From Opitutus sp. ER46 (lineage in GTDB: Bacteria; Verrucomicrobiota; Verrucomicrobiia; Opitutales; Opitutaceae): a stretch of DNA of 64,000 bases. A program made the position numbers and the translations under genes. Below are positions 53,893 through 63,700 of the stretch, in pieces. How positions within the stretch are numbered: position 1 is the first letter of the stretch; the number at the start of each line of letters is the position of its first letter. The notes under the pieces were generated by a model that saw nothing but the letters and a program-made list of their open reading frames with translations, was not told where the DNA came from and did not search any database. Location of the stretch: NCBI RefSeq assembly GCF_003054705.1, contig NZ_QAYX01000023.1:637187-701186 (forward strand), written 5' to 3'.

Positions 53893-54285
53893 ATGAATCC
53901 CACCCTTCCGGCCCTGATTTTTCCCGCAATCTCGCTGCTGTTCCTCGCGTATACGAACCGCTTTCTCGGCCTGACGAGTGTCGCGCGCGGGATGCTGCGC
54001 GAGCACCTGGCGCATCCGGCGCCGCACTGGGAGGTGCAGCTGGTGAACATCCGGCGGCGGCTGCACCTGATCCGGCGGATGCAGATGCTCGGCGTGGCGT
54101 CGTGCATCCTCGCGGCGCTGTCGATGGGCGCGCTATCCCACAATTTTCCGATCGTCGGTCAGGTCTTCTTCGTCGGCTCGCTGGCGTGCTTTGTCTCCTC
54201 GCTCGGCATCTGCGTGCACGAGATCAAGCTCTCGATCGACGCGATCGAGGTCGAGTTCCGCCGCGCCCACGTGCCGATGAACTGA
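53893..54285 (+). CDS. DUF2721 membrane protein
   Basis: About 130 residues. It begins LPALIFPAISLLFLAYTNRF, followed by an amphipathic Arg-rich stretch (QLVNIRRRLHLIRRMQ) and two further hydrophobic segments (MLGVASCILAALSMGALS, VGQVFFVGSLACFVSSLGI), the layout of DUF2721. Function is unknown; an inner-membrane protein is likely. It is followed 32 bp later by a predicted lipoprotein. Confidence 0.85.
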   Translation: MNPTLPALIFPAISLLFLAYTNRFLGLTSVARGMLREHLAHPAPHWEVQLVNIRRRLHLIRRMQMLGVASCILAALSMGALSHNFPIVGQVFFVGSLACFVSSLGICVHEIKLSIDAIEVEFRRAHVPMN

Positions 54286-54317
54286 GCGGGAGCCGGGGAA
54301 TAAAAGGAACGCGCGAC

Positions 54318-54737
54318 ATGTTCGGGTCCCTGAGGATCGTCCTGCGACTCGTGCTTCCTGTGGGCGCTCTGTTGGTCGCTGGCTGTGTTGGTTTCTTCTT
54401 TGGACCCGGTTACTCCTGCAGGGATACCGCGTACTTTGCCGAGCCGCCGATAATCGTGGGCAACGGATCGGCTTATGCGCTGCATTGGCGGTATGGGTCG
54501 ATGGGGTTCTACTTCCGGCCACGCTATGAAGTTCGGGGCGGCGCGCTGTGGTTCTCACTTCAGGGCACCTCCAGTTCCGGAAAGCTTGCCGGCGGTGAAG
54601 CCGAGATGCGTATAGATGGCCGCGACGAGCTTGCGGCTCTGCGGAACGGCGGTGCCTTTTGGTGGGAGCCAAAGGGTCCAGCGATGCGGCTGGCCGTTGT
54701 GGATAAACCGACGCCTTCGAGGCGGACCGAACAGTGA
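54318..54737 (+). CDS. Predicted small lipoprotein, unknown function
   Basis: About 139 residues. The N-terminus has a charged start, a hydrophobic core and a lipobox (LVLPVGALLVAGC), so it is probably lipid-anchored with the mature chain starting at Cys 23. The mature part is rich in aromatic beta-strands and matches no family I know. ATG 54318 has AAGGAA 10 bases upstream. A second small gene starts one base after its stop, so they are probably cotranscribed. Confidence 0.65.
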   Translation: MFGSLRIVLRLVLPVGALLVAGCVGFFFGPGYSCRDTAYFAEPPIIVGNGSAYALHWRYGSMGFYFRPRYEVRGGALWFSLQGTSSSGKLAGGEAEMRIDGRDELAALRNGGAFWWEPKGPAMRLAVVDKPTPSRRTEQ

Positions 54738-54738
54738 C

Positions 54739-54963
54739 ATGAAGCGCGGAACACACGTTGCGCTGATGCTCGGCTTCTTCTGTTGCACACTGTGGGTGGA
54801 GCGACCCGACGCCATCGGCCCACTGGTCGTTGTGTCGCCGTACTTCTCGATTTCCGCGGTCATGCAGGGGCAGGTTCACATCGTTGCGTTGGCCGCAATT
54901 GCTGGGCTAGTCGGCGCCGGTGCCGCCGTTGGCGCTTTGGTCCGACCGGCGAGCGCCGACTGA
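54739..54963 (+). CDS. Small hypothetical membrane protein
   Basis: About 74 residues from ATG 54739, one base after the preceding stop. Two hydrophobic stretches (VALMLGFFCCTLWV and HIVALAAIAGLVGAGAAVGAL) suggest a membrane or secreted peptide. No family recognised; the call rests on the tight spacing and hydrophobic pattern. Confidence 0.45.
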   Translation: MKRGTHVALMLGFFCCTLWVERPDAIGPLVVVSPYFSISAVMQGQVHIVALAAIAGLVGAGAAVGALVRPASAD

Positions 54964-55131
54964 TTCAGGTCCACCCGGATCGGGCTCGGCTTCTCTGTAC
55001 TGCTGTTTGTTTACGCATCGCGACCCTGGTGGATATCCGCCCTTACGGCGGTACCATTTGCTGTGGTAGCGCTCTGGCCGCAGAGACGTTAACCGAGTCG
55101 ATCCGGCACCTCGTGAACCGACGAAATGGCC

Positions 55132-56396
55132 AAGGGGGACAGACATGCAAATGGGTTGACTAAAAGGTAAAAAAGAATTGGCGTAGGCGCATGCGGCGCG
55201 CGCGGATCAAAGTGAACTCGGAGCGGGAGCCGGGCGTGTACCACTTGATCAGCCGGACGGTGAACGGGGAGTGGATGTTTGGCACGACCGACAAGGAGAT
55301 CCTGCGGCGGCAGATGTGGCAGGTGGCAGACTTCGCCGGGGTTGAGATCCTCACCTATGCCATCATGTCGAATCACTTTCATCTGCTGGTGCGGGTGCCG
55401 CAGCGGCCGGAGCTTTCGGACGCGGAACTGCTCCGGCGCTACGCGGTGCTTTATCCGAAACCGACCAAGCACCAAGTTGCGCGGCTGGAGGTGATCCAGG
55501 CCGGGCTGGCGGCGAACACCCCTGCCGCGCAGGCGTGGCGCGAGCGGCAGCGGGCGTTGATGTACGACGTATCTCAGTACATGAAGCTGCTGAAGGAGCG
55601 TTTCTCGATCTGGTACAACGCCCGACATCGGCGGTTTGGACCCGTGTGGGCGGATCGGTTCAAGAGCCAGTTGCTTGAGGGCAAGGAGCGGGTCGTCCAG
55701 ACTGTGGCGGCGTATATCGATCTCAACTGCGTCCGCGCCGGAATCTCGAAGGATCCGAAGGACTACCGGTTCTGCTGGTACGCTGAGGCGGTGAGCGGCC
55801 ATGTCACCGCGCGCCAAGGCCTGCAGTCGGTGGTGGGTGGAAACTGGGAGCAGGCGCAGTGCAGTTATCGGCTGCTGCTGTTCACGAGCGGCGGCGCGCC
55901 GCGCGACGGGAAGGCATCGCTCCCAGTCGAGCAGGTGCGGGCTGCGGTGGAAGCCGGCGGGAAACTGAGCCTGCCCGATGTGCTCCGCTGCCGGATCCGG
56001 TATTTCAGCGAGGGGCTCGTCCTGGGTGGGCGGGAATTCGTCGACGAACATGTCGCCGCGTACCGGACGAAGCACAGCCAGACCCATCGAGTGAAGCGCC
56101 ATGACCTGCCGGACCCCGGATGGGGTGAAATCGCCGGCTTGCGACCGCTTCGCGGAGCCTTGCTGAGCTGACCAAACGGGCGGTCGAACGCGTCAACGTG
56201 CCGCGCACGGGGCGGAGTTGCCCCTTGATGTGCGGCGTCGGGCCGACGTTGGGCAAGCGGTGCCGATCGAAGCGCGATGGGCGCCGAACATTCCGGCTGA
56301 TGTGTGCTCGCGCCCTCCAATGTCAGAAATCAAGTGGACCAACTGACGATCCCCCCGCAGTCTCGCAGTCTCGCGTCGGACATGTCCGTCCCCTTT
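55132..56396. mobile_element. RAYT/IS200-like element with inverted REP-like ends
   Basis: The transposase gene is flanked by AAGGGGGACAGACATG (55132-55147) and, inverted, CATGTCCGTCCCCTTT (56381-56396; reverse complement AAAGGGGACGGACATG). The right end also includes the palindrome CGGACATGTCCG (56377-56388). On the right the sequence passes abruptly into the broken aldo/keto reductase gene, so the right boundary is well supported; the left boundary is by symmetry. Confidence 0.75.
55191..56171 (+). CDS. REP-associated tyrosine transposase (Y1/IS200-like, HUH)
   Basis: About 326 residues. The N-terminal Y1 domain has the HUH metal motif in YAIMSNHFHLLVRVP (about residues 56-70). The catalytic Tyr is probably in YDVSQYMKLLKERFS (about 125-135), followed by the RAYT-typical FGPVWADRFKSQ and AAYIDLNCVRAGI. 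A ~120-residue C-terminal part is present beyond the basic Y1 domain, as in longer RAYT variants. RAYTs cut and move single-stranded REP hairpins; the GGGGACAGACATG-type ends flanking this gene are likely its recognition sites. No clear ribosome binding site at ATG 55191. Confidence 0.88.
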   Translation: MRRARIKVNSEREPGVYHLISRTVNGEWMFGTTDKEILRRQMWQVADFAGVEILTYAIMSNHFHLLVRVPQRPELSDAELLRRYAVLYPKPTKHQVARLEVIQAGLAANTPAAQAWRERQRALMYDVSQYMKLLKERFSIWYNARHRRFGPVWADRFKSQLLEGKERVVQTVAAYIDLNCVRAGISKDPKDYRFCWYAEAVSGHVTARQGLQSVVGGNWEQAQCSYRLLLFTSGGAPRDGKASLPVEQVRAAVEAGGKLSLPDVLRCRIRYFSEGLVLGGREFVDEHVAAYRTKHSQTHRVKRHDLPDPGWGEIAGLRPLRGALLS

Positions 56397-56401
56397 AGCC
56401 C

Positions 56402-56912
56402 GCCTTTCGCGGTGGGCCTCGGCGATCTGGGCGGCGCTCCACTCGCTGGTGCCCCAGTAGAGCACCTTGCCCTGGGTGATGAGGTCGTGCATGGCCCACG
56501 CGGTCTCGGCGACGGGGACGTCGGGATCGGGGCGGTGGCAGTAATAGAGATCGAGGTAGTCGACCTGCAGGCGCTGGAGGGCGGCGTGACAGCCCTCGAT
56601 GATGTGCTTGCGGGAGAGACCGGACTGGTTGGGGCGATCATCCTCCCAGCCGAAGAAGACCTTGCTGGAGACGAGGAAGGAGCTGCGGCGCCAGCCGGCG
56701 CCCTTGAGAATCGCGCCCATGACGCGCTCGGCCTGGCCGTCGGCATAGGCCTCGGCGTTGTCGAAGAAGTTCACGCCGGCGTCGTACGCGGCGTACATGA
56801 GATCCTTGGCGACGGGGTCGCCGATCTGTTTGCCGAAGGTGACCCAAGCGCCGAAGGAGAGCGCGCTCACCTTGAGACCCGTTTTGCCCAGCGTCCGGTA
56901 GACCATGCTCAT
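56402..56912 (-). pseudogene. Aldo/keto reductase, truncated by the RAYT element
   Basis: The first ~170 residues match voltage-gated K-channel beta-subunit-like aldo/keto reductases: YRTLGKTGLKVSALSFG, FFDNAEAYADGQAE (Asp, Tyr), SSKVFFGW (Lys), LYYCHRPDPDVP (His) and GKVLYWGTSEWSAAQIAEAH. Full-length relatives have ~310-330 residues. The homology stops right where the element's AAAGGGGACGGACATG end begins; the open frame continues to 56193, but as element and unrelated sequence. The catalytic tetrad is present yet the C-terminal half of the barrel and the NADPH site are lost, so the product should not be active. The missing 3' part is not found on the other side of the element. Confidence 0.85.
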
Positions 56913-56953
56913 GCCCGTGAACCTGCGCGTGCGGCCTCGGGCCGCAAGGGTGG

Positions 56954-57008
56954 AAAAGGCTGAAGCCCGGGAAAGGGCTGAAGGACTGAAGGGCTGAAAA
57001 GCTGAAGG
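56954..57008. repeat. GCTGAAGG direct repeats upstream of the aldo/keto reductase remnant
   Basis: AAAAGGCTGAAGCCCGGGAA then GGGCTGAAGGACTGAAGGGC and more: several copies of the same unit as at 39503-39572 and 33175-33317. It falls within about 50 bp upstream of the remnant's start codon. Confidence 0.7.
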
Positions 57009-57298
57009 TGATGAGCGGACGCGCTGGTTCCTGCGGGGCTGCGGCGCGAAGAGAAACTAGCGAATAGTCGACAATATTTTCGCTTATATATTGGATACGC
57101 TGCAGCTGCCACGCAATCGCGGCTTTAATAATACCTAAGATTCTGAATGCTGAGAGGCAACCCCGCCACCCCACAGCGACGAGCACCTCTCGACCGTCGC
57201 CATTCTCGCCCGCGCTCTCGGGCTAACAACACTTCACGCGCGTACCTCCACGTTCTGCACTCATCCGACGCGCGCGGTCGGCCAATTCGTTAACATTC
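57009..57298. promoter_or_regulatory. AT-rich divergent intergenic segment
   Basis: Positions 57060-57140 (e.g. AATATTTTCGCTTATATATT, TTTAATAATACC) are strikingly AT-rich for this window and lie between the minus-strand reductase remnant and the plus-strand secreted-protein operon. A likely promoter area or insertion boundary; no pair of hexamers is certain. Confidence 0.45.
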
Positions 57299-58330
57299 AT
57301 GAAAGCAATCTGTCGCCTCTTCGCGTTCAGAATCCAGACTGCACTGCTGACTGCCGGTCTATTGACAAGCCTGACTCTTGCCTCAGGGCAGGTCCAGGAC
57401 GCCGGAGCGGCGTGGAACGGGATCGTGAATGCCCTCCCGGGCAAGCAGGCGGGCAAGGACAAGGGCGCGTCACGTTCGACGGACTGGGCGGCCCTTGCGG
57501 CGAAAGCCGCGGTGTTCAGGAAGGACTTTCCTGGAAGCGCCAATGCGCGGTCGGCGGAGGCGATCGAGTTGACCGCGTTGATCCATGTCGCGAAGGGAAA
57601 AATCACGAGCGCGACGCGCAAACGGGCCGAGTCATATATCGCCGACGGAGGTAACGCGGTTCGTGATCGCCTTGGGCTAGAGATCACCGTCGTCCAAGCC
57701 GACTTTGGGCAGGCACAGCATCTGTCGCGGTCGGAGCTGCTCAAGGCGCAGGCGGCGCATGCACAGCGTCTTATGTCGGCATATCCGAAGGAACCAGAGG
57801 GGTATGGCTATCAGCTCTCCGTCGCCAAAGCCGAGGAACCAGGGCGCGGGCGTGAATTGGCGGAACAACTGCTGAGGTCGGGCGCATCGGAGTCGATAAA
57901 GAAAGGCGCTCAGCGCGTTGTTGACCGAAGCAAACTAGTCGGAACCAAGCTGAACCTTCGCGGTGCCGAGCGGCTGGTTGCGCAGTCACGTGGTCAGGTG
58001 CTGATCGTCTATTCGTGGTCAGCAACCGATCAGGGGTTTATCCGGCTCGTCAAATCCCTGGCGCGCGGTAGCGAGGTTCGGTTCATTGGCATCAACCTCG
58101 ATCCGGATAAGGAGAAGGCAAAAGTCCTCGCCAAAACGCTCGGTGCCCCAGGCTGGCAAGTCTATGACGGAGGAGGCTTGGACGGACTGGTGGCAACGGA
58201 CCTCCATCTGGTGCTTCCCACATCGCTCTATGTGATTGATCGAGAGGGTGTGATCCGAGCGGTCGACGGGCATGTGGGTCCGGTGTCGAGACTCTCGGAA
58301 GTTCTGGCGGCGAAAGGAGGCAAGTCATGA
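57299..58330 (+). CDS. Secreted thioredoxin-fold protein lacking the CXXC motif
   Basis: About 343 residues with a signal peptide (FRIQTALLTAGLLTSLTLASG). The middle is helical and charged. The C-terminal ~130 residues look like a TlpA/AhpC-type thioredoxin fold (GQVLIVYSWSATDQGFIRL, VRFIGINLDPDKEKAKVLA, LPTSLYVIDREGVIRAVDG), but the position of the redox WCxxC is SATDQ, so it cannot act as a disulfide reductase. Probably a structural or binding role in the periplasm. Its stop overlaps the start of the next gene (ATGA), so it is the first gene of a three-gene translationally coupled unit. Confidence 0.7.
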   Translation: MKAICRLFAFRIQTALLTAGLLTSLTLASGQVQDAGAAWNGIVNALPGKQAGKDKGASRSTDWAALAAKAAVFRKDFPGSANARSAEAIELTALIHVAKGKITSATRKRAESYIADGGNAVRDRLGLEITVVQADFGQAQHLSRSELLKAQAAHAQRLMSAYPKEPEGYGYQLSVAKAEEPGRGRELAEQLLRSGASESIKKGAQRVVDRSKLVGTKLNLRGAERLVAQSRGQVLIVYSWSATDQGFIRLVKSLARGSEVRFIGINLDPDKEKAKVLAKTLGAPGWQVYDGGGLDGLVATDLHLVLPTSLYVIDREGVIRAVDGHVGPVSRLSEVLAAKGGKS

Positions 58331-60759
58331 AACGGCTCTGGCTTGGCGCTGCGGTGATTCTGGCCCTCACGGCCAACATCGCGGAGGCGACCTTCTCCTA
58401 TACATGGACCACGCCCTCCCAGGTTAACGTGGGCACGGCGTACGATGTATCCGTAGATATTTACTGGGCACCCGACTACGAATACGACTACCAGTATTCC
58501 GTCACGTTATGGTACAACGGATCAGCGCCGAAGCAGTACGGGAATGGGTATTCCTGGGACACGCTCACCTTGAGCGATAGTGGCAACGAAACGGCGGCGG
58601 GTAGAATCTACTGGTTGGCTGATTGCCAGTCGTACGAAGGCGAGTACAGCTCTGGTTATCAATACATCGACGTCGTTGCCGGGAACCGGGCTCCCGTGCC
58701 GGGGATCTCTGTCGACGGACGAAGCGCGGGGCAGACGATCACCCGCCCTTATGGCGGTTCGGTCGCGCTGACGGTACGCCACACGGCTACTGACGCCGAC
58801 GGAAACCTGAGCGGTATTCGTTATAACATCTGGAATGCGACGACCGGGTTTTTCGATAATGGTGGAGCATTTGTCCCGCAATCCGGCGGATCTGGTGCGG
58901 TGGTCCGGAATGTGACGCTCGATACGGATGGCGACTGGTATTTCTGGACCGATGCCGAGGATAGTCAGGGAGCCTATTCCAGTACGGGTGACTGGGGCAG
59001 TGGCTTTCACCTGGTGGTTGTTGTGGCGGCGAACAATCCGCCGACAAGCGAACTATCTGTGTCGAACGCCTCGCCCTACTACAACCAGAGCATCACATTG
59101 ACTTCCACGATTCAGGATGCCGACGGGAACCTGGTCGACCAAGCAGTGGATGTCTCCACTGATAATTCAAACTGGACGAGCGGGTGGAATAACTGGTCAG
59201 GCACGACCGCGTGGGTGATTTCAGGGAGCAGTGCAACCGGCACCATCACCTACACGCCACCTAGTGTAGGTACGTACTACTTTAGGTCGCGCGGAGCGGA
59301 CTCAGCGAACGTGCGTTCCGCTTTTGCCACCGTGACCGTAACGGTCAACCGAGCACCGATGACAGCTCCGACGAGTCAGAACTATCCGAACGTCGAAAGC
59401 GGGGTGTCGTGGACACCCGCGATCAACGGCAACTCCGTGAGCGGGACGGGAGCGCTGCTGTACAACGTGGCGGGCAAGACTAACTGGGGTTCCTCCCCTT
59501 GGACGACAGAGCCGGGGACATACACGTTCTTTGTGGGCCAGCTGGCTGACGCCAACCATGAAGGCAATGAGGTGGATCCAATCGTCGGTCGGATCATGAT
59601 AAATTATCAGCCCTATGAGATTACGGTACCGCAGCGGACCGCGACGTTTTCATTCTCCGGGGGGCCGTTCACCTACGACGGCAGTCCAAAATCGGTGTCA
59701 GTATCGGTGTCGCCCTCGGGCGCAACGTACTCCACGAGCGGCACGTATAGCGCCACCGGCGCGGGGACGTACACGGCGTACGCCACCGCCACGGGCGGCT
59801 ACTCCGGGAACGGTCAATACTCCTGGACCATCGAAAGAGCGAACCAAGCGGCCGTGTCCATTACCCCGGGGGCGCAGACCGTGCAGAGAGGGGCGTCGAT
59901 ACAATTCACGGCCAACGGTGGGAGTGGGGCCGGGAGTTATATGTGGGGTGGTGCGGCACAGGGCAGCGGTGACACTTGCGAGGTAGTATTCAATGAAATC
60001 GGATCGAGATCGGTAACAGTCACCCGCAAGGGTGACATCAACTATATTGATTCAACTGAGGCTAGCGTTGCAATTATGGTTATGGCACCGCCGCAATACA
60101 CCGTAGCCGTCGCGGCGAGCCCGACGACCGGAGGTGTTGTTACCGGTGCAGGGACGTATGACAGCGGAACAACGGCAACGCTTACGGCGACCGCCAGCGC
60201 CGGATTTCGGTTCAACGGGTGGTCAGGCGATGCCACTGGGAGTGCTTCGCCGCTGTCAGTGACGGTAACTCGAAATATGTCGATTACGGCGGGGTTTGCG
60301 CCAATCGGCTCGAGTCCGACCATCGCTGGTCAACCTTCGGCGCAGTTGAAGATCGAGGGCGGTACGGTGGCGCTCGCCGTAACCGCGACGGGAAGCGATC
60401 CGCTGCAGTACCAGTGGCGGAAGGATGGCGTTGCGATACCGGGCGCGAACAGCGCCACGTACGTGATCCAGAACGCTCAGGTGGGAAACTCGGGTAGCTA
60501 TTCATGCCGGGTTGAGAACAGCTATGGATATGCGGACTCGATGGCGGTTGTCGTCACGGTGTTACGGGCGGCAGGCGATGAGGATAACGACGGCGTGGAG
60601 AACGCGGTAGAAATCGCGTTGGGCCTGAATCCACTTAGCGCGGACGACGTATGGGTACACAGGTTCAAGTATAGTGAACTTGGGTATCTTGATGAGTCAC
60701 CGGGAGGGAAATATTCGGAAATCGACGCAGAAGGTAACATCAAGGCAACTCACCCATGA
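58327..60759 (+). CDS. Secreted multidomain Ig/MBG/InlB-repeat surface protein
   Basis: About 810 residues with signal peptide (MKRLWLGAAVILALTANIAEA). Mostly beta-sandwich repeats: PKD/cadherin-like segments at about 25-350; an MBG-like domain at about 435-525 (GGPFTYDGSPKSVSVSVSP); a divergent InlB B-repeat at about 590-660 (ASAGFRFNGWSGDATG); an Ig-like domain at about 667-750 (YQWRKDGVAIPGANSATY, SGSYSCRVENSYG); and a Ca-binding-type DEDNDGVENAVEIALGLNP at about 750-775. No sorting signal or membrane anchor is visible at the C-terminus. Likely exported and cell-surface associated or released. Both ends overlap neighbours by ATGA, which ties it to the thioredoxin-fold protein and the RHS protein. 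Confidence 0.8.
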   Translation: MKRLWLGAAVILALTANIAEATFSYTWTTPSQVNVGTAYDVSVDIYWAPDYEYDYQYSVTLWYNGSAPKQYGNGYSWDTLTLSDSGNETAAGRIYWLADCQSYEGEYSSGYQYIDVVAGNRAPVPGISVDGRSAGQTITRPYGGSVALTVRHTATDADGNLSGIRYNIWNATTGFFDNGGAFVPQSGGSGAVVRNVTLDTDGDWYFWTDAEDSQGAYSSTGDWGSGFHLVVVVAANNPPTSELSVSNASPYYNQSITLTSTIQDADGNLVDQAVDVSTDNSNWTSGWNNWSGTTAWVISGSSATGTITYTPPSVGTYYFRSRGADSANVRSAFATVTVTVNRAPMTAPTSQNYPNVESGVSWTPAINGNSVSGTGALLYNVAGKTNWGSSPWTTEPGTYTFFVGQLADANHEGNEVDPIVGRIMINYQPYEITVPQRTATFSFSGGPFTYDGSPKSVSVSVSPSGATYSTSGTYSATGAGTYTAYATATGGYSGNGQYSWTIERANQAAVSITPGAQTVQRGASIQFTANGGSGAGSYMWGGAAQGSGDTCEVVFNEIGSRSVTVTRKGDINYIDSTEASVAIMVMAPPQYTVAVAASPTTGGVVTGAGTYDSGTTATLTATASAGFRFNGWSGDATGSASPLSVTVTRNMSITAGFAPIGSSPTIAGQPSAQLKIEGGTVALAVTATGSDPLQYQWRKDGVAIPGANSATYVIQNAQVGNSGSYSCRVENSYGYADSMAVVVTVLRAAGDEDNDGVENAVEIALGLNPLSADDVWVHRFKYSELGYLDESPGGKYSEIDAEGNIKATHP

Positions 60760-63700
60760 AATCCGGAAACTCAGCTCAACCTGCCATGATCGATGCTCTC
60801 ACAATGGGGAAGTGCTTTGCTCCAAAATGCGGCTGGTTTGGAGACTTCATGCGTGCGTGCCGCGGTGTCATGGATCATATTAGCCGAGGCCCCATTGGCA
60901 TGGGAGTTGTGGCGGCGCTACTCTGGAGTGCACTGCCAAGCACGACGGCCAAGGCAGCCAGTGTCTCGCCTGACGACGCTGGGAGTTTCGAAGTCGTTGA
61001 CTGGTCTGAAGGCAGCGCTTGGCGCCAGAAGCTCCGGAGTGGAGATCACGCGGCACGAGCGAAGAACGAACAATTTGCTAAACCTATACAAGGACGAGAT
61101 GTACTAAAGGTTCGCAACGCGCAAGCGAAGCGAGATGCAGCCCTTCGTGCTAGGGCGGAGAAGAAAAATTATGCCGTGCTGGGGATGAGCCTTGGCGGGG
61201 TGCCGGCCCATGCCGCGACCGGCACGCTCGGACTCGGCGAACAAGATACTCCTCTGCTGGAGGAAATTGTGGGTGGCCTACTTAAGAAGCCGCTCGCCAT
61301 CTACAATTGGGTGCTGACGACGGTCGAGTACGTGCCGTATTTCGGACTCCGGCAGGGTGCCCATCTGACGGCGATGGAACTGAGCGGAAATGACTATGAC
61401 CAGTGTGTCTTGTTGGTTTCATTACTGAAACAGGCGGGCGTTCCTTCGACGGATGTTTCGTATAAGGAGATGGATGTGGAGTATACGGATGCCCAGATCG
61501 CCGACTGGTGGCATTGCGAATCAAGCCGGATTGATTCTGCGCTGTCGAAGCTCGGGATACCGCATACGCGGAAGACAGGAAGCGTGATTATCCGGCGAGT
61601 GGTGGTCCAGGCGGTGATCGAGGGAATTACGTATGTTCTGGATCCCGCATTCAAGCGCAGCGTGCGTTCTGCTCCAGTTGCGTTGGCATCTGTTGTCCCG
61701 AGCTATTCGGCGAGTGCAGTCGCCACGACGGCGGGCGGCAACGTTCCCTCCGCTGACGAGGTTTCTAATGTAAACATTGATGGAATGTATGCAGCGCTCT
61801 CTTCACTATCCACCGCACTCGTTAACGGCGCTGCGCAAGGCTATCATGGAAAGGATGCACGTGAAATGCTGGGGATCGCTATACTCGCGCAATCGCCGGT
61901 CGTGGCGCTGCCGACATCGGCCCCCCCAGGGGCGATAGAGATTTCAAGCTGGACTGCTATTCCAGAGGACCGGTCGCTCGACCTTACGATTGTTCTCGGC
62001 CTAGGCAGTGTCACTTATCACCTTTGCGACATAAGTGACCACCTGCTCTATGTGTGTTTCGATAGATATGGTCGTGCTGCGCTGTACCGAGATGGCGTAT
62101 TGGATATGTATGAGGTCGGCGCAGTTGACCCGGCGAGCCTGCTTTCAATCACGCACACGCGTGCCTACCCTGAATCGCCGACTGAGCCGATCACAAAGAC
62201 AGTGGCAGGTGTGAGCCGAAACGGATGCACTCTGATTTTACCGAACGGGACGTCTTCGCGTGGCCAACTGAATTGTATGGCACGGCTTCAGGCCGAAGCA
62301 GTTGCTACCAACGCCAGCTCAGAAACCGCGTTGTTGCGCACGTTAGCCGTGATTGGCCTGCAGCGAGCCGTTCACGATGAGAACTATTGCAGGGTCATTT
62401 CCGCGTTGACCGGGCGAGATGTGGCAAATTCGGGCTCGGTGTGGTTCTATCATGCCAGAGGATCGAATTATTGGGTGGATGGGTACGGAAATTACACGGA
62501 CGGACGAAGACGGGACGGTCTGTACGAGTTTGGTGCGATCTGGGAGTCGACGCTCCCGTGGGTGAACGCGACCGAGCATCTGTGTCTGGAGGAAGTAGCG
62601 GACGGAGCCGCGACTTCGACCGGGTCAGTTTTGGAGTCGGCTCTGCGTTCGGGGAAGAAGATCCTGCGGCTTACACCGTCCAACCTGGGCAGCGTGCTGC
62701 CAACAATCGCGGGAGGTGTTCTCCCTGGTGTGGTTGAACATGTCACAGCCGGGAACATGGCCTTTGTGAGTTCGGAGCGGATAATTCCAATATCGGATGG
62801 CAACGGGTTGGAAGGAGGCGGGGCATTCCTTCCGATTACGCCCACGCCGAATGATGTATGGAACGGTTGGGCGCACTCTGGGGCGTGGATTATCCAGAAC
62901 GGCTTTAACGGCGGCGGAAAGGACAACGTGACATCGGCGCCAAGTCAGGCGGCGCAGAATTCGGTTACAGTTTCCGATCCTGTCACGCAGCACACCGCGG
63001 CCGACCCGGTCGATGTGTACACGGGGGCCTTTCTGTACGATGGGCCCGGCCTAAAGGTCGGCAACGGCGAGGCGCCAATGGCTCTCGATTACCGGCCGCA
63101 CTATTCTACCAACTGGCGTTTGCAGAATACCGCCAAGATTGGGTACGGATGGACGCATTCATATGACATCTATGCCACTGAACGGCACGCGAGCGACGTT
63201 GATATCCATACGGCGTCAGTTGCCGAGATCGCACCCTATTGGGTGACCGCCCAATACTTGTTGGATACTGTCACCAAAATTCCGACCGCCAAGGAGGTCG
63301 CGCTCCGGGTGATCGCTGCGCGCTGGGCGACCCGGCAGGTCCTCAAGGCCAAGGTGACCGTCGCCTTGGGTGAGCGGCGCATCGAGTTTCATCGGTTGTC
63401 GGATGGATCCTATATGAGCCCGTCGCGGTTCCGCGTAGCCCTCGAGAAATCGCCGGAGGGCGTCTTTACCGCTTCGTTCAAGCACGGGAATTCGATCGAG
63501 TTCGGTGGCCCGAATGCCCACGCGAGCAAGATTGTGGACCAATATGGAAACGAGTGTACGTTTGCCTATGCTGATGATGGCTTGGCGTCGGTCACTGATG
63601 CGTACAACCGCACGCTGACCTTTGGGTACACGCTTGGTGCGCTGTCTTCAGTCACAGATAGCACAGGACGGTCCGTCACGTATTCACGTGGCAGTACCTT

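Noticed and set aside
56193..56401. C-terminal ~70 residues of the aldo/keto reductase open frame
   Set aside because: This part is read from the RAYT element end and flanking sequence, not from reductase; the gene is treated as truncated.
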